DNA of 64,000 bases from Blastococcus tunisiensis (GCF_900112815.1 NZ_FOND01000001.1:218816-282815); one strand, 5' to 3'; counted from the first letter of the stretch, positions 27,919 to 38,362 are shown. The notes: generated from the sequence alone by a model not told the origin. Made by a program: numbers and translations.

Positions 27919-28151
27919 TGGCCGCCGGCCTGACCGCTCCGGAGCTTCGCGAGCTCTCCGTCGACGAGCTCGCCGCGCGGCTCCGTGAGTCCAAGGAAGA
28001 ACTGTTCAACCTGCGCTTCCAGGTGGCCACCGGCCAGCTGGACAACAACCGGCGACTGCAGACCGTTCGTCGCGACATCGCCAGGATCTACACGATCATG
28101 CGCGAGCGCGAGCTGGGTCTCTCGGTCGCCCCGAACGAGGGTGTGGCATGA
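27918..28151 (+). CDS. rpmC: 50S ribosomal protein L29
   Basis: 77 residues from the ATG at 27918, which overlaps the rplP stop by one base; GTG at 27915 is a possible alternative. Two-helix protein near the tunnel exit. GAAGGAGAGG inside the end of rplP is the ribosome site. Confidence 0.96.
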   Translation: MAAGLTAPELRELSVDELAARLRESKEELFNLRFQVATGQLDNNRRLQTVRRDIARIYTIMRERELGLSVAPNEGVA

Positions 28152-28438
28152 GCGAGACCCAGGAAGCGTCGGGCCCCGGCCTGGCCGGTCGTGGGTACCG
28201 CAAGGTCCGTGAGGGCCTCGTGGTCAGCGACAAGATGCAGAAGACCATCGTCGTCGAGGTCGAGGACCGTGTGAAGCACGCCCTCTACGGCAAGGTCATC
28301 CGCCGGACGAACAAGCTCAAGGTGCACGACGAGCAGAACGTCGCGGGCGTCGGTGACCGGGTGCAGATCATGGAGACCCGGCCGACGTCGGCCACCAAGC
28401 GGTGGCGGCTGGTCGAGATCCTCGAGAAGGCCAAGTAA
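28148..28438 (+). CDS. rpsQ: 30S ribosomal protein S17
   Basis: 96 residues with a short extra N-terminal segment ([15 protein letters not shown]) before the OB-fold core. Primary 16S rRNA-binding protein. ATG overlaps the rpmC stop (ATGA). Last gene of the S10 group; a 232-base gap follows. Confidence 0.97.
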   Translation: MSETQEASGPGLAGRGYRKVREGLVVSDKMQKTIVVEVEDRVKHALYGKVIRRTNKLKVHDEQNVAGVGDRVQIMETRPTSATKRWRLVEILEKAK

Positions 28439-28569
28439 CCGCCAGCAGGACGCGGTCCCTCCCGGGGCCGTAGCACAACACCAGAGCGGTACGCGTACTC
28501 TGGACGACTGGCGCGCATCGCACCTCCTCGCGGAGGAGCGCGCGCCGCATCCCGGTACCCGTGCTCCGT

Positions 28570-28597
28570 ACGCACCGGCGGCTCGCCGCCGGTGCGT
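28570..28597 (+). terminator. hairpin in the rpsQ-rplN gap
   Basis: 12-bp perfect stem with a CTCG loop (28570-28581 with 28586-28597), placed between rpsQ and rplN. It may end S10-operon transcription or attenuate before the spc genes. The rest of the gap holds CCAGAG/CTCTGG arms at 28481-28503 and a weak TACTCT at 28496; I could not find a convincing full promoter. Confidence 0.5.
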
Positions 28598-28670
28598 CGG
28601 CACGCGGTTACCGGACAGCCGGTTCACCGATCCGGCCCGGCTGTCACCACAAGATTTTGGGAGTAGGGAC

Positions 28671-29039
28671 GTGATCCAGCAGGAGTCGCGGCTGCGAGTC
28701 GCCGACAACACCGGTGCGAAGGAGATCCTCTGCATCCGGGTGCTCGGCGGTTCCGGGCGACGCTACGCGGGCATCGGCGACATCATCGTCGGCACCGTGA
28801 AGGATGCGCTGCCCGGTGCCGGCGTCAAGAAGGGTGACGTCGTCAAGGCGGTCATCGTGCGCACCGTCAAGGAGCGCCGTCGTCCGGATGGCTCCTACAT
28901 CCGCTTCGACGAGAACGCCGCGGTCATCATCCGCGACAGCGGCGACCCGCGCGGTACGCGCATCTTCGGCCCTGTGGGCCGCGAGCTCCGCGACAAGCGC
29001 TTCATGCGGATCATCTCGCTCGCACCGGAGGTGCTGTGA
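28671..29039 (+). CDS. rplN: 50S ribosomal protein L14
   Basis: 122 residues from GTG at 28671 ([18 protein letters not shown]), GGGAGTAGGG just upstream. L14 is at the subunit interface and is where RsfS docks. First gene of the spc group. The open frame upstream to 28353 is spurious. Confidence 0.98.
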   Translation: MIQQESRLRVADNTGAKEILCIRVLGGSGRRYAGIGDIIVGTVKDALPGAGVKKGDVVKAVIVRTVKERRRPDGSYIRFDENAAVIIRDSGDPRGTRIFGPVGRELRDKRFMRIISLAPEVL

Positions 29040-29041
29040 TC

Positions 29042-29389
29042 ATGGCTAGCGCCAGCAACGGCAAGACGCCGTCCATGAAGGTGAAGAAGGGTGACACCGT
29101 CGTCGTCCTGTCCGGCAAGGACAAGGGCGCGAAGGGCCGCGTCATCGCCGCCTTCCCGAAGGTCCAGCGCGTCCTGGTCGAGGGCGTCGGGCGCGTGAAG
29201 AAGCACACCGCCATCAGCTCGAGCCAGCGCGGTGCCCAGCAGGGCGGGATCGTCACGCAGGAGGCTCCCATCCACGTGAGCAACGTGATGGTGATCGACT
29301 CCGAGGACAAGCCCACCCGTGTCGGGTACCGCAAGGACGACAACGGCCGCAGCGTCCGCGTCTCGCGGCGAACCGGTAAGGACCTCTGA
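29042..29389 (+). CDS. rplX: 50S ribosomal protein L24
   Basis: 115 residues from the ATG at 29042; a GTG at 29036 overlapping the rplN stop is an alternative. KOW-type assembly initiator of the 50S. A short extra N-terminus ([11 protein letters not shown]) precedes the usual [18 protein letters not shown]. Confidence 0.95.
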   Translation: MASASNGKTPSMKVKKGDTVVVLSGKDKGAKGRVIAAFPKVQRVLVEGVGRVKKHTAISSSQRGAQQGGIVTQEAPIHVSNVMVIDSEDKPTRVGYRKDDNGRSVRVSRRTGKDL

Positions 29390-29394
29390 ACGCC

Positions 29395-29994
29395 ATGACC
29401 TCCTCAACTGGGAGCGCACCCACCCGCGAGCTGCCCCGCATGCTCGCCCACTACCGCGAGGCCATCGCCCCGGCGCTGCAGTCGGAGTTCGGCTTCGAGA
29501 ACGTCATGCAGATCCCGCGCCTGACGAAGATCGTCGTCAACATGGGCGTCGGCGAGGCCACGCGTGACGCCAAGCTGATGGACGGTGCCGTCCGCGACCT
29601 CACCGCGATCACCGGCCAGAAGCCGGCGGTCGTGCGGGCCCGCAAGTCCATCGCGCAGTTCAAGCTCCGCGAGGGCATGCCGATCGGCGCCAAGGTCACC
29701 CTGCGCGGCGACCGCATGTGGGAGTTCCTCGACCGGCTGCTGTCGCTGGCCCTGCCCCGCATCCGCGACTTCCGCGGGCTGAACCCCAAGCAGTTCGACG
29801 GCCACGGCAACTACACCTTCGGCCTCAACGAGCAGTCGATGTTCCGCGAGATCGACGTCGACAGGATCGACCGGCAGCGCGGCATGGACATCACCCTGGT
29901 CACCACCGCGACCAACGACGAGGAGGGTCGCGAGCTGCTCCGCCAGCTCGGCTTCCCCTTCGCCGGCCAGCCCGTCGTGACCACCATCCGCTGA
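29395..29994 (+). CDS. rplE: 50S ribosomal protein L5
   Basis: 199 residues, slightly longer at the N-terminus than average. L5 binds 5S rRNA in the central protuberance. ATG five bases after rplX; rpsN follows after 17 bases. Confidence 0.98.
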   Translation: MTSSTGSAPTRELPRMLAHYREAIAPALQSEFGFENVMQIPRLTKIVVNMGVGEATRDAKLMDGAVRDLTAITGQKPAVVRARKSIAQFKLREGMPIGAKVTLRGDRMWEFLDRLLSLALPRIRDFRGLNPKQFDGHGNYTFGLNEQSMFREIDVDRIDRQRGMDITLVTTATNDEEGRELLRQLGFPFAGQPVVTTIR

Positions 29995-30011
29995 GCCGGT
30001 AGGAGACAACC

Positions 30012-30197
30012 ATGGCCAAGAAGGCTCTGATCAACAAGGCGGCCCGCAAGCCGAAGTTCGCGGTCCGCGGCTACACCCGCTGCCAGCGGTGCGGCCGTCC
30101 CCACTCGGTCTTCCGCAAGTTCGGCCTCTGCCGGATCTGCCTGCGGGAGATGGCGCACGCCGGGGAGCTCCCGGGCGTCCGCAAGTCCTCCTGGTAA
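30012..30197 (+). CDS. rpsN: 30S ribosomal protein S14, zinc-binding type
   Basis: 61 residues with two CxxC pairs (CQRCGR and CRICLR), the short C+ zinc form. Actinobacteria often keep a second, zinc-free S14 elsewhere for zinc starvation; it is not in this window. A 124-base gap follows before rpsH. Confidence 0.98.
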   Translation: MAKKALINKAARKPKFAVRGYTRCQRCGRPHSVFRKFGLCRICLREMAHAGELPGVRKSSW

Positions 30198-30321
30198 GGA
30201 CCGCACCACCGGCCGGCGCACTCGTTCCGGCCGCACCACAGCTCCACCGTTCGCCGACAGGCCCACGACCACCGAAGCACTCGGGAAACGTGCGGAACCG
30301 CGGCGAGAGAGGCACCACACC

Positions 30322-30732
30322 ATGACGATGACCGACCCGATCGCGGACATGCTCACGCGACTGCGGAACGCCAACCAGGCGTACCACGACAGCACGGTCA
30401 TGCCGTCCTCGAAGCTCAAGACGCACATCGCCGAGATCCTCCAGCAGGAGGGCTACATCGCCGGCTGGAACGTCAGTGACATCGAGAAGGACGGCAGCAC
30501 CTTCAAGCAGCTGCAGATCGACCTCAAGTACGGCCCGAACCGCGAGCGCAGCATCGCCGGCGTCCGGCGGGTGTCCAAGCCGGGCCTGCGCGTCTACGCG
30601 AAGTCGAACTCGCTGCCCAAGGTCCTCGGCGGCCTGGGCGTCGCGATCATCTCGACGTCGACCGGGCTGCTGACGGACAAGCAGGCGAACAAGAAGGGCG
30701 TGGGTGGGGAAGTCCTCGCCTACGTCTGGTAA
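30322..30732 (+). CDS. rpsH: 30S ribosomal protein S8
   Basis: 136 residues; ATG at 30322 with a second in-frame ATG at 30328 ([13 protein letters not shown]). S8 organises the 16S central domain and is the spc-operon repressor in E. coli; no matching mRNA site was evaluated here. Confidence 0.97.
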   Translation: MTMTDPIADMLTRLRNANQAYHDSTVMPSSKLKTHIAEILQQEGYIAGWNVSDIEKDGSTFKQLQIDLKYGPNRERSIAGVRRVSKPGLRVYAKSNSLPKVLGGLGVAIISTSTGLLTDKQANKKGVGGEVLAYVW

Positions 30733-30746
30733 GGGAGCGAACGACA

Positions 30747-31286
30747 ATGTCACGGATCGGACGTCTCCCCATCGCCGTGCCGAGCGGTGTGGACATCGCC
30801 ATCGACGGTCAGACGGTCAACGTCAAGGGACCGAAGGGCTCGCTGAGCCACACGGTCGCCGCGCCCATCACGGTGGAGCGCGACGAGGACGGCACGCTGC
30901 GCGTGCTCCGTCCCAACGACGAGCGCCAGAACCGGGCCCTCCACGGGCTGTCGCGGACGCTCATCGCCAACATGATCACCGGCGTCACCGAGGGCTACAC
31001 GAAGACCCTCGAGATCGTCGGTGTGGGTTACCGCGTCCAGGCGCGCGGCTCGGACCTCGAGTTCGCCCTGGGCTTCAGCCACCCGGTGCCGGTGAAGGCC
31101 CCCGAGGGGATCTCCTTCGCCGTCGAGTCGCCGACCCGCCTGCGGGTCAGCGGGATCGACAAGCAGCAGGTCGGCGAGGTCGCCGCCAAGATCCGCAAGA
31201 TCCGCCGGCCCGACCCGTACAAGGGCAAGGGCGTGCGGTACCAGGGCGAGGTCGTCAAGCGCAAGGTCGGGAAGACGGGTAAGTGA
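30747..31286 (+). CDS. rplF: 50S ribosomal protein L6
   Basis: 179 residues, two-repeat L6 fold, near the GTPase centre. Its TGA overlaps the rplR ATG by one base. Confidence 0.98.
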   Translation: MSRIGRLPIAVPSGVDIAIDGQTVNVKGPKGSLSHTVAAPITVERDEDGTLRVLRPNDERQNRALHGLSRTLIANMITGVTEGYTKTLEIVGVGYRVQARGSDLEFALGFSHPVPVKAPEGISFAVESPTRLRVSGIDKQQVGEVAAKIRKIRRPDPYKGKGVRYQGEVVKRKVGKTGK

Positions 31287-31696
31287 TGGCTCAGGCAGCG
31301 AACACCGAGAAGGCCGCCCGGGTGCACAAGCCGGTCGGCACCGACATCAGCACGGCGCGCCGCGTCTCGCGGCTGCGCCGGCACAACCGGCTGCGCAAGC
31401 GCGTCGCCGGCACGCCGGAGCGTCCGCGCCTGGTGGTCAAGCGCTCGGCGCGGCACATCCACGTGCAGCTCGTCGACGACACCGCCGGCCGCACGCTGGC
31501 CAGCGCCTCGACCATGGGCCTGCGTGGCGCCGACGGCGACAAGTCGGCCCTCGCCCGCCAGGTGGGCGCGCTCATCGCCGACCGGGCGAAGGCCGCCGGC
31601 ATCTCCGCCGTGGTCTTCGACCGCGGGGGCAACCGGTACGCCGGTCGCATCGCCGCGCTCGCCGACGGCGCCCGTGAGGGTGGGCTGGACTTCTGA
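31286..31696 (+). CDS. rplR: 50S ribosomal protein L18
   Basis: 136 residues from the ATG in a TGATG junction with rplF (GTG at 31283 is an alternative). L18 binds 5S rRNA. The N-terminal ~20 residues are an extension. Its own stop forms another TGATG with a mini-ORF that leads to rpsE. Confidence 0.97.
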   Translation: MAQAANTEKAARVHKPVGTDISTARRVSRLRRHNRLRKRVAGTPERPRLVVKRSARHIHVQLVDDTAGRTLASASTMGLRGADGDKSALARQVGALIADRAKAAGISAVVFDRGGNRYAGRIAALADGAREGGLDF

Positions 31697-31746
31697 TGAC
31701 CAGCACTCCGAACACCGTGCAGAAGCAGATCGAGAGGGACGTCTGA
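31696..31746 (+). CDS. 16-codon mini-ORF bridging rplR and rpsE
   Basis: ATG at 31696 overlaps the rplR TGA, and the mini-ORF's TGA (31744-31746) overlaps the rpsE ATG. The peptide would be [16 protein letters not shown]. The rpsE ribosome site (GAGAGGGA, 31732-31739) lies inside it. A ribosome leaving rplR could translate this stretch and deliver itself to rpsE. Translation is not proven; the two exact TGATG junctions are seen directly. Confidence 0.5.
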   Translation: MTSTPNTVQKQIERDV

Positions 31747-32360
31747 TGCCAGGACCACAGCGACGCGGCGGCGGCGCCGGCGGCGGCAACGACCGCCGGG
31801 ACCGCCGTGACGGCGGGCGGGGCCCCGGAGGCGCGCCCGCCGAGAAGAGCAACTACATCGAGCGCGTGGTGGCCATCAACCGCGTGTCGAAGGTCGTCAA
31901 GGGTGGACGGCGCTTCAGCTTCACCGCCCTGGTGATCGTCGGCGACGGCGACGGCAAGGTCGGCGTCGGCTACGGCAAGGCCAAGGAGGTGCCCGCGGCG
32001 ATCGCCAAGGGCGTCGAGGAGGCCAAGAAGCACTTCTACGCCGTGCCGCGCATCGCCAGCACCATCCCGCACCCGGTGCAGGGTGAGGCGGCCGCCGGTG
32101 TGGTGCTGCTCAAGCCGGCCAGCCCCGGTACCGGTGTCATCGCCGGTGGCCCGGTGCGTGCCGTGCTCGAGTGCGCCGGGATCCACGACGTGCTCTCCAA
32201 GAGCCTCGGCTCGTCGAACCCGATCAACATCGTGCACGCCACGATGCAGGCGCTGAAGGACCTCGTCCGCCCCGAGGAGATCGCGGCCCGCCGCGGACTG
32301 CCCCTCGAGGACGTGGCCCCGGCCGCCATGCTCCGCGCGCGTGCGGGTCAGGGAGTCTGA
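31746..32360 (+). CDS. rpsE: 30S ribosomal protein S5
   Basis: 204 residues from ATG at 31746. The first ~32 residues are Gly/Arg-rich and probably disordered; the S5 double-stranded-RNA domain and C-terminal domain follow. S5 helps decoding fidelity and mRNA unwinding. rpmD starts two bases after the stop. Confidence 0.97.
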   Translation: MPGPQRRGGGAGGGNDRRDRRDGGRGPGGAPAEKSNYIERVVAINRVSKVVKGGRRFSFTALVIVGDGDGKVGVGYGKAKEVPAAIAKGVEEAKKHFYAVPRIASTIPHPVQGEAAAGVVLLKPASPGTGVIAGGPVRAVLECAGIHDVLSKSLGSSNPINIVHATMQALKDLVRPEEIAARRGLPLEDVAPAAMLRARAGQGV

Positions 32361-32361
32361 G

Positions 32362-32541
32362 ATGGCACAGCTCAAGATCACCCAGGTCAAGTCGGGGATC
32401 GGGCGCAAGCAGAACCAGCGGGAGACGCTGCGGACGCTCGGGCTCAAGCGCATCCACGACTCGGTCGTCCAGGAGGACCGTCCCGAGATCCGCGGGATGG
32501 TCGCGACGGTCCCGCACCTCGTGCGCGTCGAAGAAGTCTGA
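32362..32541 (+). CDS. rpmD: 50S ribosomal protein L30
   Basis: 59 residues from the ATG at 32362 ([20 protein letters not shown]), normal for L30. Upstream in-frame starts lie inside rpsE and are not used. Confidence 0.97.
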   Translation: MAQLKITQVKSGIGRKQNQRETLRTLGLKRIHDSVVQEDRPEIRGMVATVPHLVRVEEV

Positions 32542-32554
32542 GGAAAGACTCGCT

Positions 32555-32998
32555 ATGACACTGAAGGTTCACCACCTGCGTCCGGCCCCGGGCGCCCACA
32601 CCGCCAAGACGCGCGTCGGCCGTGGTGAGGGCTCCAAGGGCAAGACCGCCGGTCGCGGCACCAAGGGCACCGGCGCGCGGGGCAACACGCACGCGCGGTT
32701 CGAGGGTGGGCAGACCCCGCTGCACATGCGGCTGCCCAAGCTCTCCGGCTTCAAGAGCCCCAACAAGGTCGTCTTCCAGGTCGTCAACCTCGACCGGATC
32801 GCCGCGCTGTTCCCGAAGGGCGGCCCGGTCACCCCGGACACCCTGGCCGACGCCGGCGCCGTGCGCCGCGGTCAGCCCGTCAAGGTGCTCGGCACCGGCG
32901 AGCTGGGCGGCGTGAAGGTCGACGTCCAGGCGCACGGCTTCTCCTCGTCCGCCGCCGAGAAGATCGGCGCGGCCGGAGGCAGCACCACCGTTCTCTGA
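32555..32998 (+). CDS. rplO: 50S ribosomal protein L15
   Basis: 147 residues from ATG at 32555 with GAGGAAAG upstream. Gly-rich N-terminal arm then globular domain, as usual; late 50S assembly protein. Last ribosomal protein before a very strong terminator, which separates it from secY. Confidence 0.98.
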   Translation: MTLKVHHLRPAPGAHTAKTRVGRGEGSKGKTAGRGTKGTGARGNTHARFEGGQTPLHMRLPKLSGFKSPNKVVFQVVNLDRIAALFPKGGPVTPDTLADAGAVRRGQPVKVLGTGELGGVKVDVQAHGFSSSAAEKIGAAGGSTTVL

Positions 32999-33005
32999 AG
33001 CACCC

Positions 33006-33040
33006 ACGACCCCCGGGACGCGAGGCGTCCCGGGGGTCGT
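33006..33040 (+). terminator. terminator after rplO
   Basis: Perfect 16-bp stem (33006-33021 with 33025-33040) with a 3-base loop, 8 bases after the stop. It implies a separate promoter for secY; a TAACCT at 33053-33058 could be its -10, but no good -35 accompanies it. Confidence 0.85.
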
Positions 33041-33085
33041 CGGCTGCATTGCTAACCTCGGGACCGACCACACAGGGGAGGGCAC

Positions 33086-34396
33086 GTGCTGCAGGCGTTC
33101 GCCGCGGCGTTCCGGACGCCAGACCTCCGGCGCAAGCTGCTGTTCTCCCTGGCGATCATCGCCGTCTACCGGCTGGGCGCCGCGGTGCCGGGGCCGGGGG
33201 TGTCGGTCGAGGCGATCAACAACTGCCTCGAGCAGGCGCAGGCGTCCGACCAGCGCGACCTCTACTCGCTGGTCAACCTCTTCTCCGGCGGTGCGCTGCT
33301 GCGGCTGAGCGTCTTCGCGCTCGGCATCATGCCGTACATCACGGCGAGCATCATCGTGCAGCTGCTGGTCGTGGTCATCCCACGGTTCGAGCAGCTGAAG
33401 AAGGAAGGGCAGTCGGGTCAGGCCAAGCTGACCCAGTACACCCGGTACCTCACGATCGCCCTGGCCGTCCTGCAGAGCACCGGCATCATCGCCCTGGCGC
33501 GCAGCGGTCAGCTGTTCCCGGGCTGCCCGGACAACATCATCGCCTCGGACTCGGTGTGGTCGACGGTCATCCTGGTGATCACCCTGACCGCGGGCACCGC
33601 GCTGATCATGTGGCTGGGCGAGCTGCTGACCGAGAAGGGGATCGGCAACGGCATGTCCGTGCTGATCTTCACCTCCATCGCGGCGCGCATCCCGGCCGAG
33701 GGCGGGTCCATCCTGCAGACCCGCGGCGGCGTGGTCTTCGCCATCGTCTGCGTCTTCGCGCTGCTCATCATCGGTGCGGTCGTCTACGTCGAGCAGGCCC
33801 AGCGCCGGATCCCGGTGCAGTACGCCAAGCGGATGGTCGGGCGTCGGATGTACGGCGGCACGTCGACGTACCTGCCGCTCAAGGTCAACCAGGCCGGCGT
33901 CATCCCGGTCATCTTCGCCTCGTCGCTGCTCTACCTCCCGCAGCTGATCACCCAGCTCCAGGGGAGCGAGACCGGCGCCGTCCGCCAGTTCTTCGAGAAC
34001 TACATCATCGACCAGAGCAGTCCCGTCCACGTCGTCTTCTACTTCGGGCTGATCGTCTTCTTCACGTACTTCTACGTGTCGATCACGTTCAACCCCGAGG
34101 AGCGGGCCGACGACATGAAGCGCTATGGCGGCTTCATCCCCGGCATCCGTCCTGGTCGGCCCACCGCGGAGTACCTGCAGTACGTTCTGTCCCGGATCAC
34201 CTTGCCCGGGTCGCTGTACCTGGGGACGGTGGCCGTGCTGCCGAACCTGTTCCTGTCGATCACGCAGGAAGGGCAGAACCAGAACTTCCCGTTCGGTGGG
34301 ACCGCGGTGCTCATCATGGTCGGAGTGGGGTTGGAGACGGTGAAGCAGATCGAGACGCAACTCAACCAGCGCAACTACGAAGGGTTCCTGAAGTAG
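33086..34396 (+). CDS. secY: preprotein translocase subunit SecY
   Basis: 436 residues from GTG with GGGGAGGG upstream. Ten hydrophobic segments and the plug/pore region ([20 protein letters not shown]) are recognisable. SecY is the protein-conducting channel of the Sec system. Its TAG overlaps the adk GTG by one base. Confidence 0.97.
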   Translation: MLQAFAAAFRTPDLRRKLLFSLAIIAVYRLGAAVPGPGVSVEAINNCLEQAQASDQRDLYSLVNLFSGGALLRLSVFALGIMPYITASIIVQLLVVVIPRFEQLKKEGQSGQAKLTQYTRYLTIALAVLQSTGIIALARSGQLFPGCPDNIIASDSVWSTVILVITLTAGTALIMWLGELLTEKGIGNGMSVLIFTSIAARIPAEGGSILQTRGGVVFAIVCVFALLIIGAVVYVEQAQRRIPVQYAKRMVGRRMYGGTSTYLPLKVNQAGVIPVIFASSLLYLPQLITQLQGSETGAVRQFFENYIIDQSSPVHVVFYFGLIVFFTYFYVSITFNPEERADDMKRYGGFIPGIRPGRPTAEYLQYVLSRITLPGSLYLGTVAVLPNLFLSITQEGQNQNFPFGGTAVLIMVGVGLETVKQIETQLNQRNYEGFLK

Positions 34397-35001
34397 TGCG
34401 GGTCGTCCTCCTGGGGCCGCCCGGAGCGGGCAAGGGCACCCAGGCGCAGATCGTCGCCGGCAAGCTCGGCGTCCCCGCCATCTCGACCGGGGACATCTTC
34501 CGGGCGAACGTGAGCGGCCAGACGGAGCTCGGCCGAAAGGCCAAGACCTACATGGACGCCGGCGATCTGGTGCCGGACGAGATCACCGTGGCGATGGTCA
34601 GGGACCGGCTCGCCGAGGCGGATGCCGCCGCCGGCTTCCTGCTCGACGGCTTCCCCCGCACGATCGCCCAGGCCGAGCAGCTCCGGGAGTCGCTCGGCGA
34701 GCTCGGTCACGGCCTCGACTGCGTGCTGGAGCTCGTCGTGGACGAGGAGGAGCTGGTCCGGCGGCTGTCGGGTCGGCGCATGCTCGTCGACGGTCAGATG
34801 GTGCAGCGCGACGACGACAAGCCGGAGACCGTGCGTCACCGCCTGGGTGTCTACCGGGAACAGACCGCCCCGCTGTCCGGCTTCTACGAGAGCGCAGGCC
34901 TGCTCGCCCGCATCGACGCGATCGGCGAGGTCGACGAGGTCACAGCCCGGGCGATGGACGCGCTGGAGGCCTGTTCCGGCGACGAATCGAGCGCCGGCTG
35001 A
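34396..35001 (+). CDS. adk: adenylate kinase
   Basis: 201 residues from GTG overlapping the secY stop. P-loop [10 protein letters not shown] at the N-terminus. The LID is the short, zinc-free type ([12 protein letters not shown] directly to the [10 protein letters not shown] segment), as in other actinobacteria. Converts ATP + AMP to 2 ADP. The ~15-residue C-terminal tail is extra. Confidence 0.96.
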   Translation: MRVVLLGPPGAGKGTQAQIVAGKLGVPAISTGDIFRANVSGQTELGRKAKTYMDAGDLVPDEITVAMVRDRLAEADAAAGFLLDGFPRTIAQAEQLRESLGELGHGLDCVLELVVDEEELVRRLSGRRMLVDGQMVQRDDDKPETVRHRLGVYREQTAPLSGFYESAGLLARIDAIGEVDEVTARAMDALEACSGDESSAG

Positions 35002-35083
35002 GCGCCGCACACGTGTGGCGGCCCGGCGCATGAGCGCGGGCATGCTCTCCCGGATCCCGCTGCTCGCGAAGTGGAGTGGACGC

Positions 35084-35887
35084 ATGATCCAGATCAAGAC
35101 ACCGCACGAGATCGAGCTCATGCGCGCCTCGGGGCTCATCACGGCGGGAGCGCTGGCCGCGGTGCGGGCCGCGGTGCAGCCGGGGGTGAGCACCAAGGAG
35201 CTCGATGCGATCGCCGAGGACCACATCCGCTCCGCCGGTGCCGTGCCGAACTTCCTCGGCTACCACGGGTTCACCGGCACGATCTGCGCCTCGGTCAACG
35301 AGGAGATCGTGCACGGCATCCCGAACCCCGATCGCCGGCTGGCGGCGGGGGACAACATCTCCATCGACTGCGGCGCGATCCTGCAGGGCTGGCACAGCGA
35401 CTCCGCGATCACCGTGACCGTGGGTGAGCCCTCCGCCGAGGACGCCGCCCTGCTCGACGTCACCGAGCGCTCGATGTGGGCCGGCCTGGCCCGGGCCCTC
35501 GCGGGCGGTCGGCTGACCGACATCAGCCACGCCGTCGAGCAGACCATCACGGCCGAGACGCACCCCTACGGCATCGTCGACCACTACGGCGGCCACGGGA
35601 TCGGGACCGAGATGCACCAGGACCCGCACGTGCTCAACTACGGCCGCCCGGGGCGCGGGCCCAAGCTGGTGCCCGGGCTGGTCCTGGCGATCGAGCCGAT
35701 GGTCACCGTGGGGGACCCGGCGACCGCCGAGCTGGAGGACGGCTGGACCGTGGTGACCAAGGACGGTTCCCGGGCCGCGCACTTCGAGCACTCGGTCGCC
35801 ATCACCCCCGAGGGCCCGTGGGTCCTGACCGCCGAGGACGGCGGCGTCGCCGGCCTGGCGCCGTTCGGGATCACGCCCCGCACCTGA
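35084..35887 (+). CDS. map: methionine aminopeptidase, type I
   Basis: 267 residues from ATG at 35084 (MIQIKTPHEIELM), chosen for the GGAGTGGA site upstream and for homology; ATGs at 35030 and 35042 would add a short unconserved segment. The five metal ligands are present: D95, D106, H171, E204 and E235. It removes the initiator Met from new proteins. Follows adk in the usual secY-adk-map order. Confidence 0.95.
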   Translation: MIQIKTPHEIELMRASGLITAGALAAVRAAVQPGVSTKELDAIAEDHIRSAGAVPNFLGYHGFTGTICASVNEEIVHGIPNPDRRLAAGDNISIDCGAILQGWHSDSAITVTVGEPSAEDAALLDVTERSMWAGLARALAGGRLTDISHAVEQTITAETHPYGIVDHYGGHGIGTEMHQDPHVLNYGRPGRGPKLVPGLVLAIEPMVTVGDPATAELEDGWTVVTKDGSRAAHFEHSVAITPEGPWVLTAEDGGVAGLAPFGITPRT

Positions 35888-35888
35888 C

Positions 35889-35910
35889 GGCCCCGCCCCG
35901 GGGCGGGGCC
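35889..35910. terminator. palindromic terminator after map
   Basis: A 22-base perfect palindrome of G and C starting 2 bases after the map stop. Likely terminates secY-adk-map; bidirectional by symmetry. Confidence 0.6.
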
Positions 35911-36034
35911 CGAGCTCGCGCGGGATCGACCAGGACGCGGGCCTCCTGCCGCCGCCGGCGAGCTCGCGGCGGGTCCCTGCAGGGGGACGCGGTCCGACGT
36001 GCCGCCTCTCACTCCGGTTCGCTCCCAGGGCGGG

Positions 36035-36064
36035 TTGGTGACGGATGGGACGCCGGGGTACAGT
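36035..36064 (+). promoter_or_regulatory. infA promoter
   Basis: TTGGTG (36035-36040), an 18-base spacer and TACAGT (36059-36064). Transcription would begin near 36071, giving a ~160-base leader before infA. Nothing else is recognised in the 345-base gap after map. Confidence 0.55.
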
Positions 36065-36232
36065 GAACGACGGCGTTCGCGCCGCTTCGTCGTCGTGCTG
36101 TGGCCGCGTGACGCGAGGCGCCCTCGCGAGAGCGTCAGCACCACCCGATCTGCAACCACTCGCTCGTCCGACGGGGTTCCCCTGCGGCCGGGCGGGGACA
36201 TGGACCACCGAGTCAAGGAGCGCGTGCAGGGA

Positions 36233-36454
36233 ATGGCGAAGAAGGACGGGGCCATCGAGGTCGAAGGTCGTGTCGTCGAGCCGCTGCCCAATGCGATGTT
36301 CCGGGTCGAGCTGCAGAACGGGCACCGGGTGCTCGCCCACATCAGCGGCAAGATGCGCCAGCACTACATCCGCATCCTGCCCGAGGACCGCGTGGTCGTG
36401 GAGCTCTCGCCCTACGACCTGACCCGCGGTCGCATCGTCTACCGGTACAAGTAA
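36233..36454 (+). CDS. infA: translation initiation factor IF-1
   Basis: 73 residues, single OB fold, starting [19 protein letters not shown]. Essential factor that occupies the ribosomal A site during initiation. Upstream in-frame starts add unconserved residues and are rejected. First gene of the infA-rpmJ-rpsM group. Confidence 0.97.
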   Translation: MAKKDGAIEVEGRVVEPLPNAMFRVELQNGHRVLAHISGKMRQHYIRILPEDRVVVELSPYDLTRGRIVYRYK

Positions 36455-36527
36455 TCGCCCGGACCGCGCCAGCCCGACCGGCGGCGCGGGACCGGCACAC
36501 GATCGACAGGAATGAGGGGCGGCACCG

Positions 36528-36641
36528 GTGAAGGTCCAGCCGTCGGTGAAGAAGATCTGCGACAAGTGCAAGGTGATCCGCCGGCACGGCCGGGTCATGG
36601 TCATCTGCGACAACGCCCGGCACAAGCAGCGCCAGGGCTGA
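36528..36641 (+). CDS. rpmJ: 50S ribosomal protein L36
   Basis: 37 residues, GTG start ([20 protein letters not shown]). Zinc-ribbon form with CDKC, a later Cys and a His ([10 protein letters not shown]). Too small to stand out by length, but the sequence is unmistakable. Lies between infA and rpsM. Confidence 0.97.
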   Translation: MKVQPSVKKICDKCKVIRRHGRVMVICDNARHKQRQG

Positions 36642-36668
36642 GTCGAACGAACAGGGAGCACCCAGAAC

Positions 36669-37049
36669 ATGGCACGACTGGCCGGCGTCGACCTGCCCCG
36701 CGAGAAGCGGATGGAGATCGCGCTCACCTACATCTACGGCATCGGCAAGTCCCACGCCAAGGAGACCCTGGCCGCGACGGGCGTCAGCCCGGACCTGCGC
36801 GTCAAGGACCTCGGCGACGAGGACCTGCTGAAGCTGCGTGACTACATCGACGAGCACTTCCGCGTCGAGGGTGACCTCCGCCGCGAGGTCGCAGGCGACA
36901 TCCGCCGCAAGGTGGAGATCGGTTGCTACCAGGGGCTGCGTCACCGCCGTGGACTCCCGGTCCACGGTCAGCGCACCAAGACCAACGCGCGCTCGAGCAA
37001 GGGCCCGCGCAAGACCATCGCCGGCAAGAAGAAGGCCGGCAAGAAGTAA
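36669..37049 (+). CDS. rpsM: 30S ribosomal protein S13
   Basis: 126 residues with a Lys-rich tail, normal. S13 contacts the P-site tRNA and S19 in the 30S head. A 109-base gap with partial hairpins precedes rpsK. Confidence 0.98.
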   Translation: MARLAGVDLPREKRMEIALTYIYGIGKSHAKETLAATGVSPDLRVKDLGDEDLLKLRDYIDEHFRVEGDLRREVAGDIRRKVEIGCYQGLRHRRGLPVHGQRTKTNARSSKGPRKTIAGKKKAGKK

Positions 37050-37158
37050 GCCGCGTAGCGCGCCGTCACGGCGACCCGTGAGGGCGGGAGTGACGGTGCG
37101 CCGCGGGCTGCCTCTGGCAGCACCCCCAGGCCATAGCAACTGAAGGAACCGGAGAGAC

Positions 37159-37566
37159 ATGCCTCCCAGGGCTCGCACCGCGGCTGGTGCCAAGAAGGTC
37201 CGCCGCAAGGAGAAGAAGAACGTCGCCCACGGCGCCGCGCACATCAAGAGCACGTTCAACAACACGATCGTGTCGATCACCGACCCGAACGGCAACGTGA
37301 TCAGCTGGGCGTCGGCCGGGCACGTGGGCTTCAAGGGCTCGCGCAAGTCCACGCCGTTCGCGGCGCAGATGGCTGCCGAGAACGCTGCCCGCAAGGCGCA
37401 GGAGCACGGCATGCGCAAGGTCGACGTCTTCGTGAAGGGCCCGGGCTCCGGTCGCGAGACGGCCATCCGCTCCCTGCAGGCCACCGGCCTCGAGGTCGGC
37501 CAGATCCAGGACGTGACGCCGCAGCCGCACAACGGCTGCCGCCCCAAGAAGCGCCGCCGGGTCTGA
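37159..37566 (+). CDS. rpsK: 30S ribosomal protein S11
   Basis: 135 residues. S11 forms the platform at the mRNA exit channel. The N-terminal extension is basic ([18 protein letters not shown]). rpsD follows after 35 bases. Confidence 0.98.
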   Translation: MPPRARTAAGAKKVRRKEKKNVAHGAAHIKSTFNNTIVSITDPNGNVISWASAGHVGFKGSRKSTPFAAQMAAENAARKAQEHGMRKVDVFVKGPGSGRETAIRSLQATGLEVGQIQDVTPQPHNGCRPKKRRRV

Positions 37567-37601
37567 CCGGTCACTGACGAGACGAAACAGGAGTATTTGA
37601 C

Positions 37602-38228
37602 GTGGCCCGTTACACCGGAGCCGACTGCCGCCTCTGCCGGCGCGAGAAGATGAAGCTCTTCCTCAAGGGCAGCAAGTGCGAGTCCCCGAAGTGCCCGATC
37701 GAGATCCGCCCCTACCCGCCGGGTGAGCACGGCCGCGGCCGCACCAAGGACAGCGAGTACCTCCTCCAGCTCCGCGAGAAGCAGAAGGCCCGCCGCATCT
37801 ACGGCGTGCTGGAGAAGCAGTTCCGCGGCTACTACGAAGAGGCCAACCGCAAGACCGGCAAGACCGGTGAGGTCCTCCTCCAGATCCTGGAGTCGCGGCT
37901 GGACAACGTGGTCTACCGGGCCGGCTTCGCCGAGTCCCGCGACATGGCCCGCCAGCTGGTGCGCCACGGCCACATCCGGGTGAACGGCCGCAAGGTCGAC
38001 ATCCCGTCCTACCGGGTGAGCGAGAACGACATCATCGAGGTCGCGGAGAAGTCGCGCACGATGCTGCCGTTCGAGATCGCCCAGGCCCGCGCCGGCGAGC
38101 GCCCCGTCCCGGCCTGGCTCGAGGTCATCAGCAGCCAGCTGCGGGTGCTCGTGCACAGCATCCCGGCCCGCCAGGTGATCGACACCCCGGTCCAGGAGCA
38201 GCTGATCGTGGAGCTCTACTCCAAGTAA
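37602..38228 (+). CDS. rpsD: 30S ribosomal protein S4
   Basis: 208 residues from GTG. This is the zinc-binding form: CRLCRREK near the N-terminus and CESPKCP further on supply four Cys. Actinobacterial genomes may place rpsD elsewhere; here it keeps the classic alpha-operon position before rpoA. Confidence 0.97.
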   Translation: MARYTGADCRLCRREKMKLFLKGSKCESPKCPIEIRPYPPGEHGRGRTKDSEYLLQLREKQKARRIYGVLEKQFRGYYEEANRKTGKTGEVLLQILESRLDNVVYRAGFAESRDMARQLVRHGHIRVNGRKVDIPSYRVSENDIIEVAEKSRTMLPFEIAQARAGERPVPAWLEVISSQLRVLVHSIPARQVIDTPVQEQLIVELYSK

Positions 38229-38269
38229 GCGCACACACCCGGGGCCGAACGTGGCTCCGGGGAGCAGGA

Positions 38270-38303
38270 CGGCGGGGCGGGCGGACAGATGCCCGCCCCG
38301 CCG
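38270..38303 (+). other. hairpin between rpsD and rpoA
   Basis: 13-bp perfect stem (38270-38282 with 38291-38303) and an 8-base loop. May attenuate or protect the RNA between rpsD and rpoA. Confidence 0.5.
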
Positions 38304-38362
38304 GCACCACCCCCCTCACGGCGTCATATGGCGGTCGCCGGAGGACCTGAAGGAGAACCACC

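Noticed and set aside
35030-35083. Longer N-terminus for methionine aminopeptidase from ATG at 35030 or 35042
   Set aside because: The added residues are not conserved and the best ribosome site precedes 35084.
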